From Albibeggiatoa sp964388965 (GTDB lineage: Bacteria; Pseudomonadota; Gammaproteobacteria; Beggiatoales; Beggiatoaceae): a DNA stretch of 64,000 nucleotides. Shown here piece after piece: positions 55,328-63,655 of this stretch. The translations under genes and the position numbers were made by a program. The stretch lies in assembly GCA_964388965.1 (NCBI GenBank), contig CAYMCP010000003.1, forward strand, positions 1 through 64,000. Reading direction: 5' to 3'. The stretch's first letter is position 1. Every line of letters begins with the position of its first letter. The notes beneath the pieces are model-generated. The model saw only the letters and a program-made list of their open reading frames with translations. It was not told the DNA's origin and made no database searches.

Positions 55328-58300
55328 TCAGCTATTTTCTGCCAAATACAACCAAGTCGAAATCACTGAATCGGGATTAAGCGATACACTACTGATACCT
55401 TCGTCGATTAGCCACTTAGCAAAATCAACATGATCAGATGGACCTTGACCGCAAATCCCCACATACTTATTTTGTTGACGGCAGGCTTGAATCGCTTGAT
55501 GTAATAAAGCTTTTACCGCATCATTACGCTCATCAAACGAATAGGCGACTAGTCCAGAATCGCGGTCAACTCCCAAAGTCAACTGCGTCATATCGTTTGA
55601 GCCTATAGAAAAACCATCAAAATATTCTAAAAATTGTTCTGCTAATAAAGCGTTTGATGGCAATTCACACATCATAATTAAACGTAAACCATTTTTACCA
55701 CGCTCTAAACCATTTTGTGCCAATATTTCAATGACTTTTCTAGCCTCATCTACGGTGCGAACAAACGGAATCATTAATTCCACGTTAGTTAATCCCATAT
55801 CATCACGTACTTTACGCATTGCACGGCATTCTAAAGCAAAACAATCTTGAAATGATTTAGCGATATAGCGCGACGCACCTCTAAAACCGATCATGGGATT
55901 TTCTTCCTCTGGCTCATACTGCTTACCACCAATTAGATTAGCGTACTCGTTAGATTTAAAATCAGATAAACGCACAATCACAGGTTTTGGATAAAACGCA
56001 GCCGCTAATGTAGACACACCTTCTGCTAATTTATCTACATAAAAAATCACCGGCGTTTCATAACCACTAATATGTTTTTTAATTTGCTTTTTAATTTCAA
56101 TAGGTTGCTCATCAAAATGTAATAATGCTTTAGGGTGAATGCCAATCATACGATTAATAATAAATTCCAAACGCGCCAAACCAATCCCTTGATTCGGGAT
56201 ACTGGCGAAATCAAATGCACGTTCTGGATTACCCACATTCATCATCACTTTAAACTGAATTTCTGGCATCTCACCTCTATCAGAAGTTGTTACCTCATAT
56301 TGCAGCTTACCCTTGTAAATGTAACCAGTATCTCCTTCGGCGCATGAAACCGTTACCATCTCGTTATTAGGTAATTTGTGTGTAGCATCATTACAACCTA
56401 CTACGGCTGGAATACCTAACTCACGCGCTATAATTGCTGCATGACAATTGTTGACCAATACGGGCGTATAATTTTCTGTAAATACGATGTAATTATGATG
56501 TTCTTCAACGGTGATGTTATATACCCAATCTTGCCCCACATCAGCTACTAAATTTACTCGCGCTTGACGGACGTCGCTTTTTAGCAATTTTTGCAAATCT
56601 TTTTTCAAAGACTCATCATCCAATCGTCCTAATGTTATCGCTAAACTTTGTTCATCCAATAAAAAATTATTTTCAATCCGTTTAGCAATTTCTTTATCAG
56701 TCGATTCGCGGAACAATTGGCGAGTATTAAAATAGCGAATACCACTTTTTAATTGATTGGATTTAATATGCTGTGTATAGGTGCTAAGTTGATCGAGTTG
56801 TTCGGCTAGCGTAATCGTGTGTTGATGGGTTTGTTTAACGACTTGTGGCACGATACCTACACGCAAACAGGCTACAATGGCTGCTTGTAAATATGCCACT
56901 TGATTGACTGTAAAACTGATTTTACCTTGTTTTGCGTAACCTGTATTATCAACTAAACCTGCTAAAAAATGATATGCCAATTGCTTATCAGATTTTATCA
57001 AGCTGATGATTAATTTTTGTGTATCTAATTTAACGTCTTGTTCATAAGCACTCAGTTGACACCAATTTTCACCTCCAATGACCTTATCACACGGTATTTG
57101 TTGTTGCTGATAGGCTTCGTGGATGTGAACGGCTGCTAATTTTTGCTCGATTTGTTCGGGGCTAGCAATCGAGCGAATTTGTGGTTTTTCACCTGTTGCT
57201 ACTTGCCCTAACCAGTAAGCAAGTTCACATTCCTTGTCAGTCGAACAGTATAATTGTGGTAACTGTTGCGCTAGCAATAGACAATCTTCATTCTCCAATA
57301 GGCGTTGGATTTCAGTATCAACGAGTTTAGCTTGTGACAAATTCAACATTCTATGATCAGGAGTCAATGTTAAAGTATTGTCGGACAAACGCCCGGTTTG
57401 CGGTACATTGATTTGAATCAAATTACTCATTTTACGCATCGAATGAGTAATGCGTTTCCACTCAATTTTAAGTGTTTGGCGGTTTAATGCGGGTACTTTT
57501 AAATTTTCAAATCCACGTTGATAAATCTCTGCAAATGTCATAAAACCGTGATTCGTTAATATTTGAGTATTGCCCGCAAAACAAGTACGACCACCACGAT
57601 TAGTTACAATAGCAGAGGCACGTTTCATCACAGGCTCCCAATCTGGATCAGTCATATCGGTTACTAATACGTCTCCTTTCTGTACTAGAGACATCTCTTT
57701 GATATTGTGGATAATGCGCACTTTACCTGTACCAATTTTTTGTCCGATACTGCGCCCTTCGACTAGTAAATCACCTTTTTGTTTCAGAGTAAAACGCTCA
57801 ACGACCGCGCTATGAATTCGACTTTTCACGGTTTCTGGGCGAGCTTGTAAAATATAAATTTTGCCATCATTTCCATCTTTGCCCCATTCAATATCCATCG
57901 GACGTTGATAATGACGTTCTATCATCAAGGCTTGACGCGCCAACTCTTCCACATCTTCGTCGGTGATTGAAAATTTCAAACTATCAGATTCTGCTACTTC
58001 TACCGTTTTAGTGCTGGTTTCGCCGTAGACCATTTTAATCACTTTACTGCCACGATTACGACGCAAAATCGCTGGACGACCTGCTAATAAAGTGTGTTTA
58101 TGTACATAAAATTCATCTGGATTGACCGAGCCTTGCACAACTGTTTCGCCCAAACCGTAAGAGGACGTTATAAATACAACATCTTGAAAACCTGATTCTG
58201 TATCTAAGGTAAACATTACACCGCTTGCGCCAACGTCGCTACGCACCATGCGTTGAATGCCTGCTGAAATAGATATTTCATGGTGGGCAAAGCCTTGATG

Positions 58301-58819
58301 TACACGATAAGCTATTGCGCGGTCATTGAATAAAGATGCAAATACTTGTTTTACTGCGTGTAATACGTTATCTGCACCAACTACATTTAAATATGATTCT
58401 TGCTGACCTGCAAAAGAGGCATCAGGTAAATCTTCAGCGGTTGCTGAGGAGCGTACTGCAACGCTAATATCTTTACCTTCAGTCTTTAAAAGTTGTTGAT
58501 AAGCCAAACAAATTGCTTGCGCTAATTCAGGTTGAAATGGGGTATTTACTATCCATTGACGAATTTGTTGCCCTGTTTTAGTAAGTGCTTCTACATCGTC
58601 AACATCCAAGCAAGTTAAGCTATTGTAAATCCGTTGTTGAAGTTTATCTTGCTGTAAAAATTGATTAAACGCAAAGGCTGTAGTTGCAAAACCATTGGGG
58701 ACACTTACACCTAAATTATTTAAATGGCTCACCATTTCACCAAGCGAGGCATTTTTACCACCGACAGTTGCCACGTCATCTAGTGTAAGCGAAGCAAACC
58801 CAATCACATAGCTTTGCAC
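55328..58819 (-). CDS. ppsA: Phosphoenolpyruvate synthase containing an intein
   Basis: Gluconeogenic enzyme that makes PEP from pyruvate and ATP. The N-terminal ATP-grasp domain opens with GGKNASLGEM and includes SSATAEDLP and GDNDG...YILQARPETV. The swivelling phospho-His domain is GGRTCHAAIIARELG. The C-terminal PEP-binding domain includes FRGASRY and GSNDMTQLTLGVDRDSG. The 1163-aa frame is 379 aa too long: an intein splits GGRT from CHAAI, one residue before the catalytic His. After splicing the protein would be 784 aa, close to E. coli PpsA (792). Confidence 0.95.
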   Translation of the reverse strand: MQSYVIGFASLTLDDVATVGGKNASLGEMVSHLNNLGVSVPNGFATTAFAFNQFLQQDKLQQRIYNSLTCLDVDDVEALTKTGQQIRQWIVNTPFQPELAQAICLAYQQLLKTEGKDISVAVRSSATAEDLPDASFAGQQESYLNVVGADNVLHAVKQVFASLFNDRAIAYRVHQGFAHHEISISAGIQRMVRSDVGASGVMFTLDTESGFQDVVFITSSYGLGETVVQGSVNPDEFYVHKHTLLAGRPAILRRNRGSKVIKMVYGETSTKTVEVAESDSLKFSITDEDVEELARQALMIERHYQRPMDIEWGKDGNDGKIYILQARPETVKSRIHSAVVERFTLKQKGDLLVEGRSIGQKIGTGKVRIIHNIKEMSLVQKGDVLVTDMTDPDWEPVMKRASAIVTNRGGRTCFAGNTQILTNHGFMTFAEIYQRGFENLKVPALNRQTLKIEWKRITHSMRKMSNLIQINVPQTGRLSDNTLTLTPDHRMLNLSQAKLVDTEIQRLLENEDCLLLAQQLPQLYCSTDKECELAYWLGQVATGEKPQIRSIASPEQIEQKLAAVHIHEAYQQQQIPCDKVIGGENWCQLSAYEQDVKLDTQKLIISLIKSDKQLAYHFLAGLVDNTGYAKQGKISFTVNQVAYLQAAIVACLRVGIVPQVVKQTHQHTITLAEQLDQLSTYTQHIKSNQLKSGIRYFNTRQLFRESTDKEIAKRIENNFLLDEQSLAITLGRLDDESLKKDLQKLLKSDVRQARVNLVADVGQDWVYNITVEEHHNYIVFTENYTPVLVNNCHAAIIARELGIPAVVGCNDATHKLPNNEMVTVSCAEGDTGYIYKGKLQYEVTTSDRGEMPEIQFKVMMNVGNPERAFDFASIPNQGIGLARLEFIINRMIGIHPKALLHFDEQPIEIKKQIKKHISGYETPVIFYVDKLAEGVSTLAAAFYPKPVIVRLSDFKSNEYANLIGGKQYEPEEENPMIGFRGASRYIAKSFQDCFALECRAMRKVRDDMGLTNVELMIPFVRTVDEARKVIEILAQNGLERGKNGLRLIMMCELPSNALLAEQFLEYFDGFSIGSNDMTQLTLGVDRDSGLVAYSFDERNDAVKALLHQAIQACRQQNKYVGICGQGPSDHVDFAKWLIDEGISSVSLNPDSVISTWLYLAENS
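56447..57583 (-). other. Intein in PpsA (379 aa, residues 413-791)
   Basis: It starts at Cys413 (CFAGNTQILTNHG, block A) and has block B in LTLTPDHRML. Block F is VYNITVEEHHNYIVF and block G is PVLVNN, followed by the +1 Cys of the host protein. The penultimate residue is Asn instead of the usual His. A middle region has two weak dodecapeptide relics: AYWLGQVATG and FLAGLVDNTG. Both lack the catalytic acidic residue just before the final Gly, so the homing endonuclease is probably inactive. Splicing residues at both junctions look usable. Confidence 0.9.
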
Positions 58820-59217
58820 GATATTTTCCTTTTCTTTAGAAGATGAAACAGATAGGATAGACGGTCATCATTATATCCCATAAAGATTATTCTATGTGAA
58901 TTATTAGATTTATTTATAGGGAAATCACATTAAAAATTATCCACCCGCAGCTAGTACACAAAATTTGTTTTACTGCCCAGCGGAATAATGCTGCACTCTC
59001 GAATGTTCCCATCTTTTCAATTTTAGAATCGTTTTATTTATCTTATGAGTTACGCGGTTCATACGAAAATTTTACTCTGTATTTGCAACCCACAATAAAT
59101 TGGGACGCGGAGCGTTCCTGCTGCATCCCAACGGAGAGCATTGGGACGAGGAATTTATCAAAGAGTAGAGATTTAAATAATTCTAGTGTGCCACATCTTT
59201 TGCGCAATATTTCTTCA
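58820..59217. other. Repeat-rich gap between ppsA and lolD
   Basis: This 398-bp region has no gene. It holds a MITE terminal module (59049-59078), a stem TTGGGA...TCCCAA (59100-59131) with inner GGGACGC/GCGTTCC, and the word GAGCATTGGGACGAGG (59136-59151), found inverted inside the 41489-41727 element. Upstream of the module lies AT-rich sequence holding the ppsA promoter, which I could not pin down. Confidence 0.5.
59049..59078 (+). repeat. MITE terminal-repeat module
   Basis: Starts GTTACGCGGTTC and matches the minus strand of 4332-4361 at 26 of 30 positions, and the ends of the element at 41489-41727. A matching right end was not found before lolD. Confidence 0.55.
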
Positions 59218-59895
59218 TTAGCTTTGTAATCTACCATCTACCAAATGCAAAGTTTTATTCATTCTGTCTGCAAGTTTTGGATCATGCGTTACCAATACTA
59301 AACTCGTGTCAACTGCTTGATTAAGTTCTAGCATTAACTCGTAGACTTTATAGGCAGTACGTTGATCTAAATTACCTGTAGGCTCATCTGCTAACAAACA
59401 AGTAGGCTTAGTGACTAGTGCCCTCGCAATTGCTGCGCGTTGACGTTCACCACCTGACAACTCACTTGGTTTATGTTTCAAACGTTGTCCTAAGCCAACC
59501 CGTTCCAATATGTCGGCTGCTTGTAATTCTGCATCTTTCACGCTATCACCACGAATCAATAAAGGCATACTCACGTTTTCTAATGCGGTAAATTCGGCTA
59601 ACAGGTGATGAAATTGATATACAAAACCTAAGTGACGATTGCGCCATAAACCACGTTTGGCTGCGCTGAGTTTATTAATTTGTTTACCTGCAATCCAAAT
59701 ATCACCTTTAGTTGGCGTATCTAAACCACCTAGTAAGTGTAATAAGGTACTTTTACCAGAACCTGAATGTCCGACAATGGCGACTTGTTCACCATTACAA
59801 ATTAACAAATCAATACCGTGCAACACTTCAACCGATAAATCACCATCGTGAAAAGTTTTATATAATTGCTGACAAGCCAAGGCAATATTACTCAT
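59218..59895 (-). CDS. lolD: Lipoprotein-releasing ABC transporter ATPase LolD
   Basis: ATPase that powers release of outer-membrane lipoproteins from the inner membrane. Walker A is GHSGSGKST, signature LSGGERQR, Walker B LLADEPTGNLD, and switch His in VTHD. The ATG at 59895 (MSNIALACQ) follows GGAAG and overlaps the permease stop by 8 nt, which decides it over a longer frame to 59955. It encodes 225 aa. Confidence 0.95.
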   Translation of the reverse strand: MSNIALACQQLYKTFHDGDLSVEVLHGIDLLICNGEQVAIVGHSGSGKSTLLHLLGGLDTPTKGDIWIAGKQINKLSAAKRGLWRNRHLGFVYQFHHLLAEFTALENVSMPLLIRGDSVKDAELQAADILERVGLGQRLKHKPSELSGGERQRAAIARALVTKPTCLLADEPTGNLDQRTAYKVYELMLELNQAVDTSLVLVTHDPKLADRMNKTLHLVDGRLQS

Positions 59896-61141
59896 AGCGT
59901 AATGCTTCCGCAGGTTGTGTGGCGGAGGCACGCCAAGCAGGGTAAATCGTGGCAAAAAAGCTGATAATTAGTGAAGTTGAGACAATTTTATGCACATCTC
60001 CCCAATGTAAATCAGATGGTAAATCACTGATATAGTAGACATCAGAAGGTAAAAATTGCATGTTAAAAAGGCGTTCAATCGCAGGGACTATAGTTTCTAC
60101 ATTCAACGCTAAACTAATGCCGCCTACCAGCCCAAGTAATGTTCCAAAAATACCAATAAGTGTGCCTTGCACCATAAATGTAAGCATAATACTGTTAGGT
60201 GTCATGCCTAAAGTACGCAAAATCGCAATGTCTGCTTGCTTATCGGTGACAACCATAATTAAAGTTGACACAATATTAAACGCAGCAACCGCGACAATCA
60301 GAGTTAAAATGACAAACATGACACGCTTTTCCATTGCAATGGCTTTAAAAAAGTTAGCGTGGCGATGCGTCCAATCTCGACTAATGTAACCAAGTGGCAA
60401 TGTAGCTTGAATTTGTCGTGAAAAAGACATTGCTAAATCCATGTGCGTGAGTTTTAGATTTAAACCATGTACATGTCCTGCGGGTAGGCGTAATAATTTG
60501 GCGGCATCATCAAGATGTAGTAATACATAACCGCTATCATATTCGTGCATTCCGATTTTAAAAATTCCCTTTACTGTCATGCGTTTCATACGCGGAAACA
60601 CGCCTACAGGTGTCACAGAGGTTTGCGGTACGACAACGGTAATCTTATCGCCTACGTCTACGTGTAGCGAGTATGCCAACTCATAACCAATGACAATACC
60701 AAATTCATCTGCTTGTAAATCGTGAATACTGCCTTTGTGCATTTTTTGTTCAACTTGTGATACTGACATTTCTAGTGTTGGATCAATACCATGTAAAATT
60801 GTACCGTATACATTTTGACTGTGTGTAATCATCGCTTGTGCTTCAATTGTTGGTGCGATACCTGTGACTGGTGGATATTGTTTTAGCTGAGTTAGTAATG
60901 ATGACCAATCAGCGATACTGTCTTGATAAAAAGAACGTACCATTACATGAGAAGACATACCTAGCATACGTCCACGCAATTCTTTTTCAAAGCCATTCAT
61001 GACGGAAATGACTGTAATTAAAGCGGTTACGCCCAAAGCGATACCTAAAATAGATGTCAATGAAATGAAAGAGATAAAATGGTTACGGCGTTTAGCACGG
61101 GTGTAACGCAAACCGATAAAAAAGGGCAGGGGTCTATACAT
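59888..61141 (-). CDS. LolC/LolE-family lipoprotein-releasing permease
   Basis: Inner-membrane permease of 417 aa with four membrane helices and a large periplasmic MacB-like domain. FIGLRYTRAKRRNHFISFISLTSILGIALGV at the N-terminus and ILRTLGMTPNSIM are family phrases (shown as FIGLRYTRAKRR). Only one permease gene accompanies lolD here, whereas E. coli has both LolC and LolE. A homodimeric LolF-like arrangement is therefore possible, unless a second permease lies elsewhere. The stop overlaps the lolD start. Confidence 0.92.
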   Translation of the reverse strand: MYRPLPFFIGLRYTRAKRRNHFISFISLTSILGIALGVTALITVISVMNGFEKELRGRMLGMSSHVMVRSFYQDSIADWSSLLTQLKQYPPVTGIAPTIEAQAMITHSQNVYGTILHGIDPTLEMSVSQVEQKMHKGSIHDLQADEFGIVIGYELAYSLHVDVGDKITVVVPQTSVTPVGVFPRMKRMTVKGIFKIGMHEYDSGYVLLHLDDAAKLLRLPAGHVHGLNLKLTHMDLAMSFSRQIQATLPLGYISRDWTHRHANFFKAIAMEKRVMFVILTLIVAVAAFNIVSTLIMVVTDKQADIAILRTLGMTPNSIMLTFMVQGTLIGIFGTLLGLVGGISLALNVETIVPAIERLFNMQFLPSDVYYISDLPSDLHWGDVHKIVSTSLIISFFATIYPAWRASATQPAEALRYE

Positions 61142-61181
61142 AGGTGAGCAACTTTAACAATCCAAATTAGAGTTAAATTTT

Positions 61182-62090
61182 TTATTCAATATCTCCGACA
61201 ATTTTAACTTCATAGACGAGTTGAATGCCAGTATTGTCAAAAACGGTTTGTTGTACAAAATTAATTAAACTTTCAATATCTTGTGCAGTCGCATGATCTT
61301 GATTAATAATAAAATTTGCATGTTTTTCTGATACACACGCGCCGCCTATTTTATAGCCCTTTAGCCCTTGTGCTTCAATTAGTCGTGCAGCGTAATCATT
61401 TGGTGGATTACGGAATACAGAACCGCAACTTGGTAAACCAATTGGTTGGCTTTCATTGCGTTTTTGCATAAGTGTTTTAATGCGTTGTTGCGCGCTATCG
61501 TCAGTTTGCGGTGATAATTTTAGTTTTGCGGAAACAAACCATTCATTTTGCAAACCTTTAACTTGACGATACTCAATATCAAATGACTGTGGATAACGCT
61601 TATAGAGTTGTCCTTGATAATTAAGGGTTGTGACGCTTTCAACCAATGCCCAAGTTTCACCACCCCAAGCACCTGCATTCATCGCCAACGCGCCACCCAT
61701 TGTACCGGGGATACCCGCTAGAAATTCCGCACCAGTGAGTTGTTCTTTAACCGAAAACCGCGCTATTTTAGCACAGCTTACACCAGCTTCAACGTAAAGA
61801 CGAGTGCCATCTAGTTTACTGATTTGATTTAATAAACCGGAAGTCAGGATTGTGACACCACGAATACCACCATCGCGCACCAATAAATTACTACCTAAAC
61901 CTAGCCAAAAAATAGGCGTACTTTCAGGAATACGTTGAATAAATTGAGTTACATCACCTAAATGGGCAGGTTTATATAACCAATCAGCACAGCCTCCAAC
62001 CCGCCAAGTAGTATATTTTGACATGGGTTCATTGGCAAGTAACTCGCCTTGTAGACCATGAATTTTAAAAGGGGGTTGGTTTTGTAACAT
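61182..62090 (-). CDS. murB: UDP-N-acetylenolpyruvoylglucosamine reductase
   Basis: FAD enzyme that reduces UDP-GlcNAc-enolpyruvate to UDP-MurNAc in peptidoglycan synthesis. YTTWRVGG, LGLGSNLLVRDGG, GIPGTMGGALAMNAGAWGGE and PSCGSVFRNP are seen, the last holding the catalytic Ser region. Glu near the C-terminus lies in LVYEVKIVG. At 302 aa it is of the shorter type, without the extra C-terminal domain of E. coli MurB. It is 40 nt upstream of the lol operon on the same strand. Confidence 0.95.
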   Translation of the reverse strand: MLQNQPPFKIHGLQGELLANEPMSKYTTWRVGGCADWLYKPAHLGDVTQFIQRIPESTPIFWLGLGSNLLVRDGGIRGVTILTSGLLNQISKLDGTRLYVEAGVSCAKIARFSVKEQLTGAEFLAGIPGTMGGALAMNAGAWGGETWALVESVTTLNYQGQLYKRYPQSFDIEYRQVKGLQNEWFVSAKLKLSPQTDDSAQQRIKTLMQKRNESQPIGLPSCGSVFRNPPNDYAARLIEAQGLKGYKIGGACVSEKHANFIINQDHATAQDIESLINFVQQTVFDNTGIQLVYEVKIVGDIE

Positions 62091-62100
62091 AGGATAGATT

Positions 62101-62190
62101 TTAGGAAAATGTTGAAAGTAATTTTTTACTATAATGATCTATATACTCTTTTGCGTAATCACGTTTAAAATCTTCTACTGTGTAAGGCAT
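62101..62190 (-). pseudogene. Truncated last copy of the 251-bp repeat frame
   Basis: A 29-codon frame starting MPYTVEDFKRDYAKEYIDHY, then diverging and stopping. Its ATG overlaps the stop of the preceding copy as TAATG. It is the broken downstream end of the tandem array. Confidence 0.6.
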
Positions 62191-62441
62191 TAATTTATTT
62201 CTGATTTTAGTTGCTCAAACAAAAACTGTCTAATTTCTGGTGGCAAGTCGGGCTTATTCACAAGACTATCTAACAGTTCTTTAGCAGACAAATCTTTTAT
62301 TCGCTCCTCTGGAGACAAATCTTTTATTCGCTCCTCTGGAGAATATTTGCTTAAAACAACCTCCGGGGGCAATATACGCAAATAATGATCTATATACTCT
62401 TTTGCGTAATCACGTTTAAAATCTTCTACTGTGTAAGGCAT
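62190..62441 (-). CDS. Duplicated C-terminal module of the neighbouring nuclease-like gene
   Basis: An 83-aa frame MPYTVEDF...KSEIN, with SPEERIKDL repeats. It is identical in wording to the C-terminus of the upstream gene, starting at a Met that is internal there. Its ATG shares a base with the stop of the preceding copy (TAATG, 62439-62443), so reinitiation could express it. It is probably a by-product of tandem duplication rather than an independent gene. Confidence 0.55.
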   Translation of the reverse strand: MPYTVEDFKRDYAKEYIDHYLRILPPEVVLSKYSPEERIKDLSPEERIKDLSAKELLDSLVNKPDLPPEIRQFLFEQLKSEIN

Positions 62442-63580
62442 TAATTTATTTCTGATTTTAGTTGCTCAAACAAAAACTGTCTAATTTCTGGTGGCAAGTC
62501 GGGCTTATTCACAAGACTATCTAACAGTTCTTTAGCAGACAAATCTTTTATTCGCTCCTCTGGAGACAAATCTTTTATTCGCTCCTCTGGAGAATATTTG
62601 CTTAAAACAACCTCCGGGGGCAATATACGCAAATAATGATCTATATACTCTTTTGCGTAATCACGTTTAAAATCTTCTACTGTGTAANNNNNNNNNNNNN
62701 NNNNNNNNNNNNNNNNNNNNNNNNNNNNNNNNNNNNNNNNNNNNNNNNNNNNNNNNNNNNNNNNNNNNNNNNNNNNNNNNNNNNNNNACAAATCTTTTAT
62801 TCGCTCCTCTGGAGACAAATCTTTTATTCGCTCCTCTGGAGACAAATCTTTTATTCGCTCCTCTGGAGAATATTTGCTTAAAACAACCTCCGGGGGCAAT
62901 ATACGCAAATAATGATCTATATACTCTTTTGCGTAATCACGTTTAAAATCTTCCACTGTGTAAGGCATAGCAATCCCCGTTATTTGATAAAGTTGATACA
63001 ATTGCCTAAAAGCAGCTTTGTCATAGTCTGAATGCCAAGCGTAGTGCATGTCACCATAAACAAAACCTTGAGCTTTACCACTGAATAATTGCCACACTGC
63101 ATTTTTTGGTGTTTGCGGCATCACGCTCAAAACAATAATGCGTATTTGTCGTGTTCCCCACGTTAGCTCAAATACGCCCTGTTGTATTTCCTCAAACTTT
63201 ACCCCAATGCTACTAAAAAGTTTACTGGGATAGCGAGTCGTGACAGCATAAAGCCGAAATAAATCCTCCGATACTAAACCATCTAGCGATAAACTCATTT
63301 GCTTTCTGTAATTGACATAGTGTCCAATTAACTCCTCAATCGCCCAATTGTCCAGCGACTCATGCAAAGATTTATAGGTGATAAGATTATGTTCAAGTAA
63401 GTCCTCCAAACCTGCGGGTAATTGCTCAGTTAAAGGCTCCCCCGTCGTTTGCTTGATAATTACAACATCTAAATACTGCTGTTTTAATGATAATTCTTTT
63501 TCTAATTCCACTATGTAGTTAGAATTGGTAAAAAAATCAGTCAAAATTAAACCAAACAAGCGATGCCAGCTAATTACCAT
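62441..63580 (-). CDS. Rpn/PD-(D/E)XK-like family protein, interrupted by assembly gap
   Basis: The N-terminal 200 residues are intact (MVISWHRLFGLILTDFF; ELSLKQQYLDVVIIK; VNYRKQMSLSLDGL; RYPSKLF; WQLFSGKAQ). The early Glu and the Asp of LDVVIIK may form a nuclease-type core; I recall similar proteins with SPEER-type tails in large sulfur bacteria and cyanobacteria. The C-terminal part is MPYTVEDFKRDYAKEY followed by SPEERIKDL repeats. The frame runs through 100 Ns (62688-62787), so continuity and repeat number are unknown. Confidence 0.6.
   Translation of the reverse strand: MVISWHRLFGLILTDFFTNSNYIVELEKELSLKQQYLDVVIIKQTTGEPLTEQLPAGLEDLLEHNLITYKSLHESLDNWAIEELIGHYVNYRKQMSLSLDGLVSEDLFRLYAVTTRYPSKLFSSIGVKFEEIQQGVFELTWGTRQIRIIVLSVMPQTPKNAVWQLFSGKAQGFVYGDMHYAWHSDYDKAAFRQLYQLYQITGIAMPYTVEDFKRDYAKEYIDHYLRILPPEVVLSKYSPEERIKDLSPEERIKDLSPEERIKDLXXXXXXXXXXXXXXXXXXXXXXXXXXXXXXXXXXYTVEDFKRDYAKEYIDHYLRILPPEVVLSKYSPEERIKDLSPEERIKDLSAKELLDSLVNKPDLPPEIRQFLFEQLKSEIN
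62688..62787. other. Assembly gap (100 Ns)
   Basis: Exactly 100 Ns, a conventional filler of unknown true length. It falls within the tandem array, which is the likely cause. Confidence 0.98.
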
Positions 63581-63655
63581 ACTTTATCCAAGTTTTATCT
63601 ACCTGCATGTAATCTACCTGCATGTAAAACGCCGTCCCTCAAAACAAGAAGAATA

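Larger units (their letters stand above)
62133..62968. repeat. 251-bp tandem repeat array around an assembly gap
   Basis: The word AATGATCTATATACTC recurs at 62133, 62384 and 62635, an exact 251-bp period, and the same unit forms the 3' part of the intact gene up to 62968. Each unit also holds two or three 27-bp subrepeats encoding SPEERIKDL. The array contains 100 Ns. Confidence 0.85.

Noticed and set aside
59043..59237. 64-residue minus-strand frame at the lolD end
   Set aside because: It overlaps lolD and otherwise covers the repeat-rich gap; no ribosome site or family.
62441..63580. Treating the frame across the Ns as one certain protein
   Set aside because: The 100-N filler has arbitrary length, so the frame continuity is accidental; only the parts on each side are supported.
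63597..63626. 15-bp tandem duplication (ATCTACCTGCATGTA twice)
   Set aside because: Real, but it lies in a short gap with no link to any gene or structure; not informative by itself.
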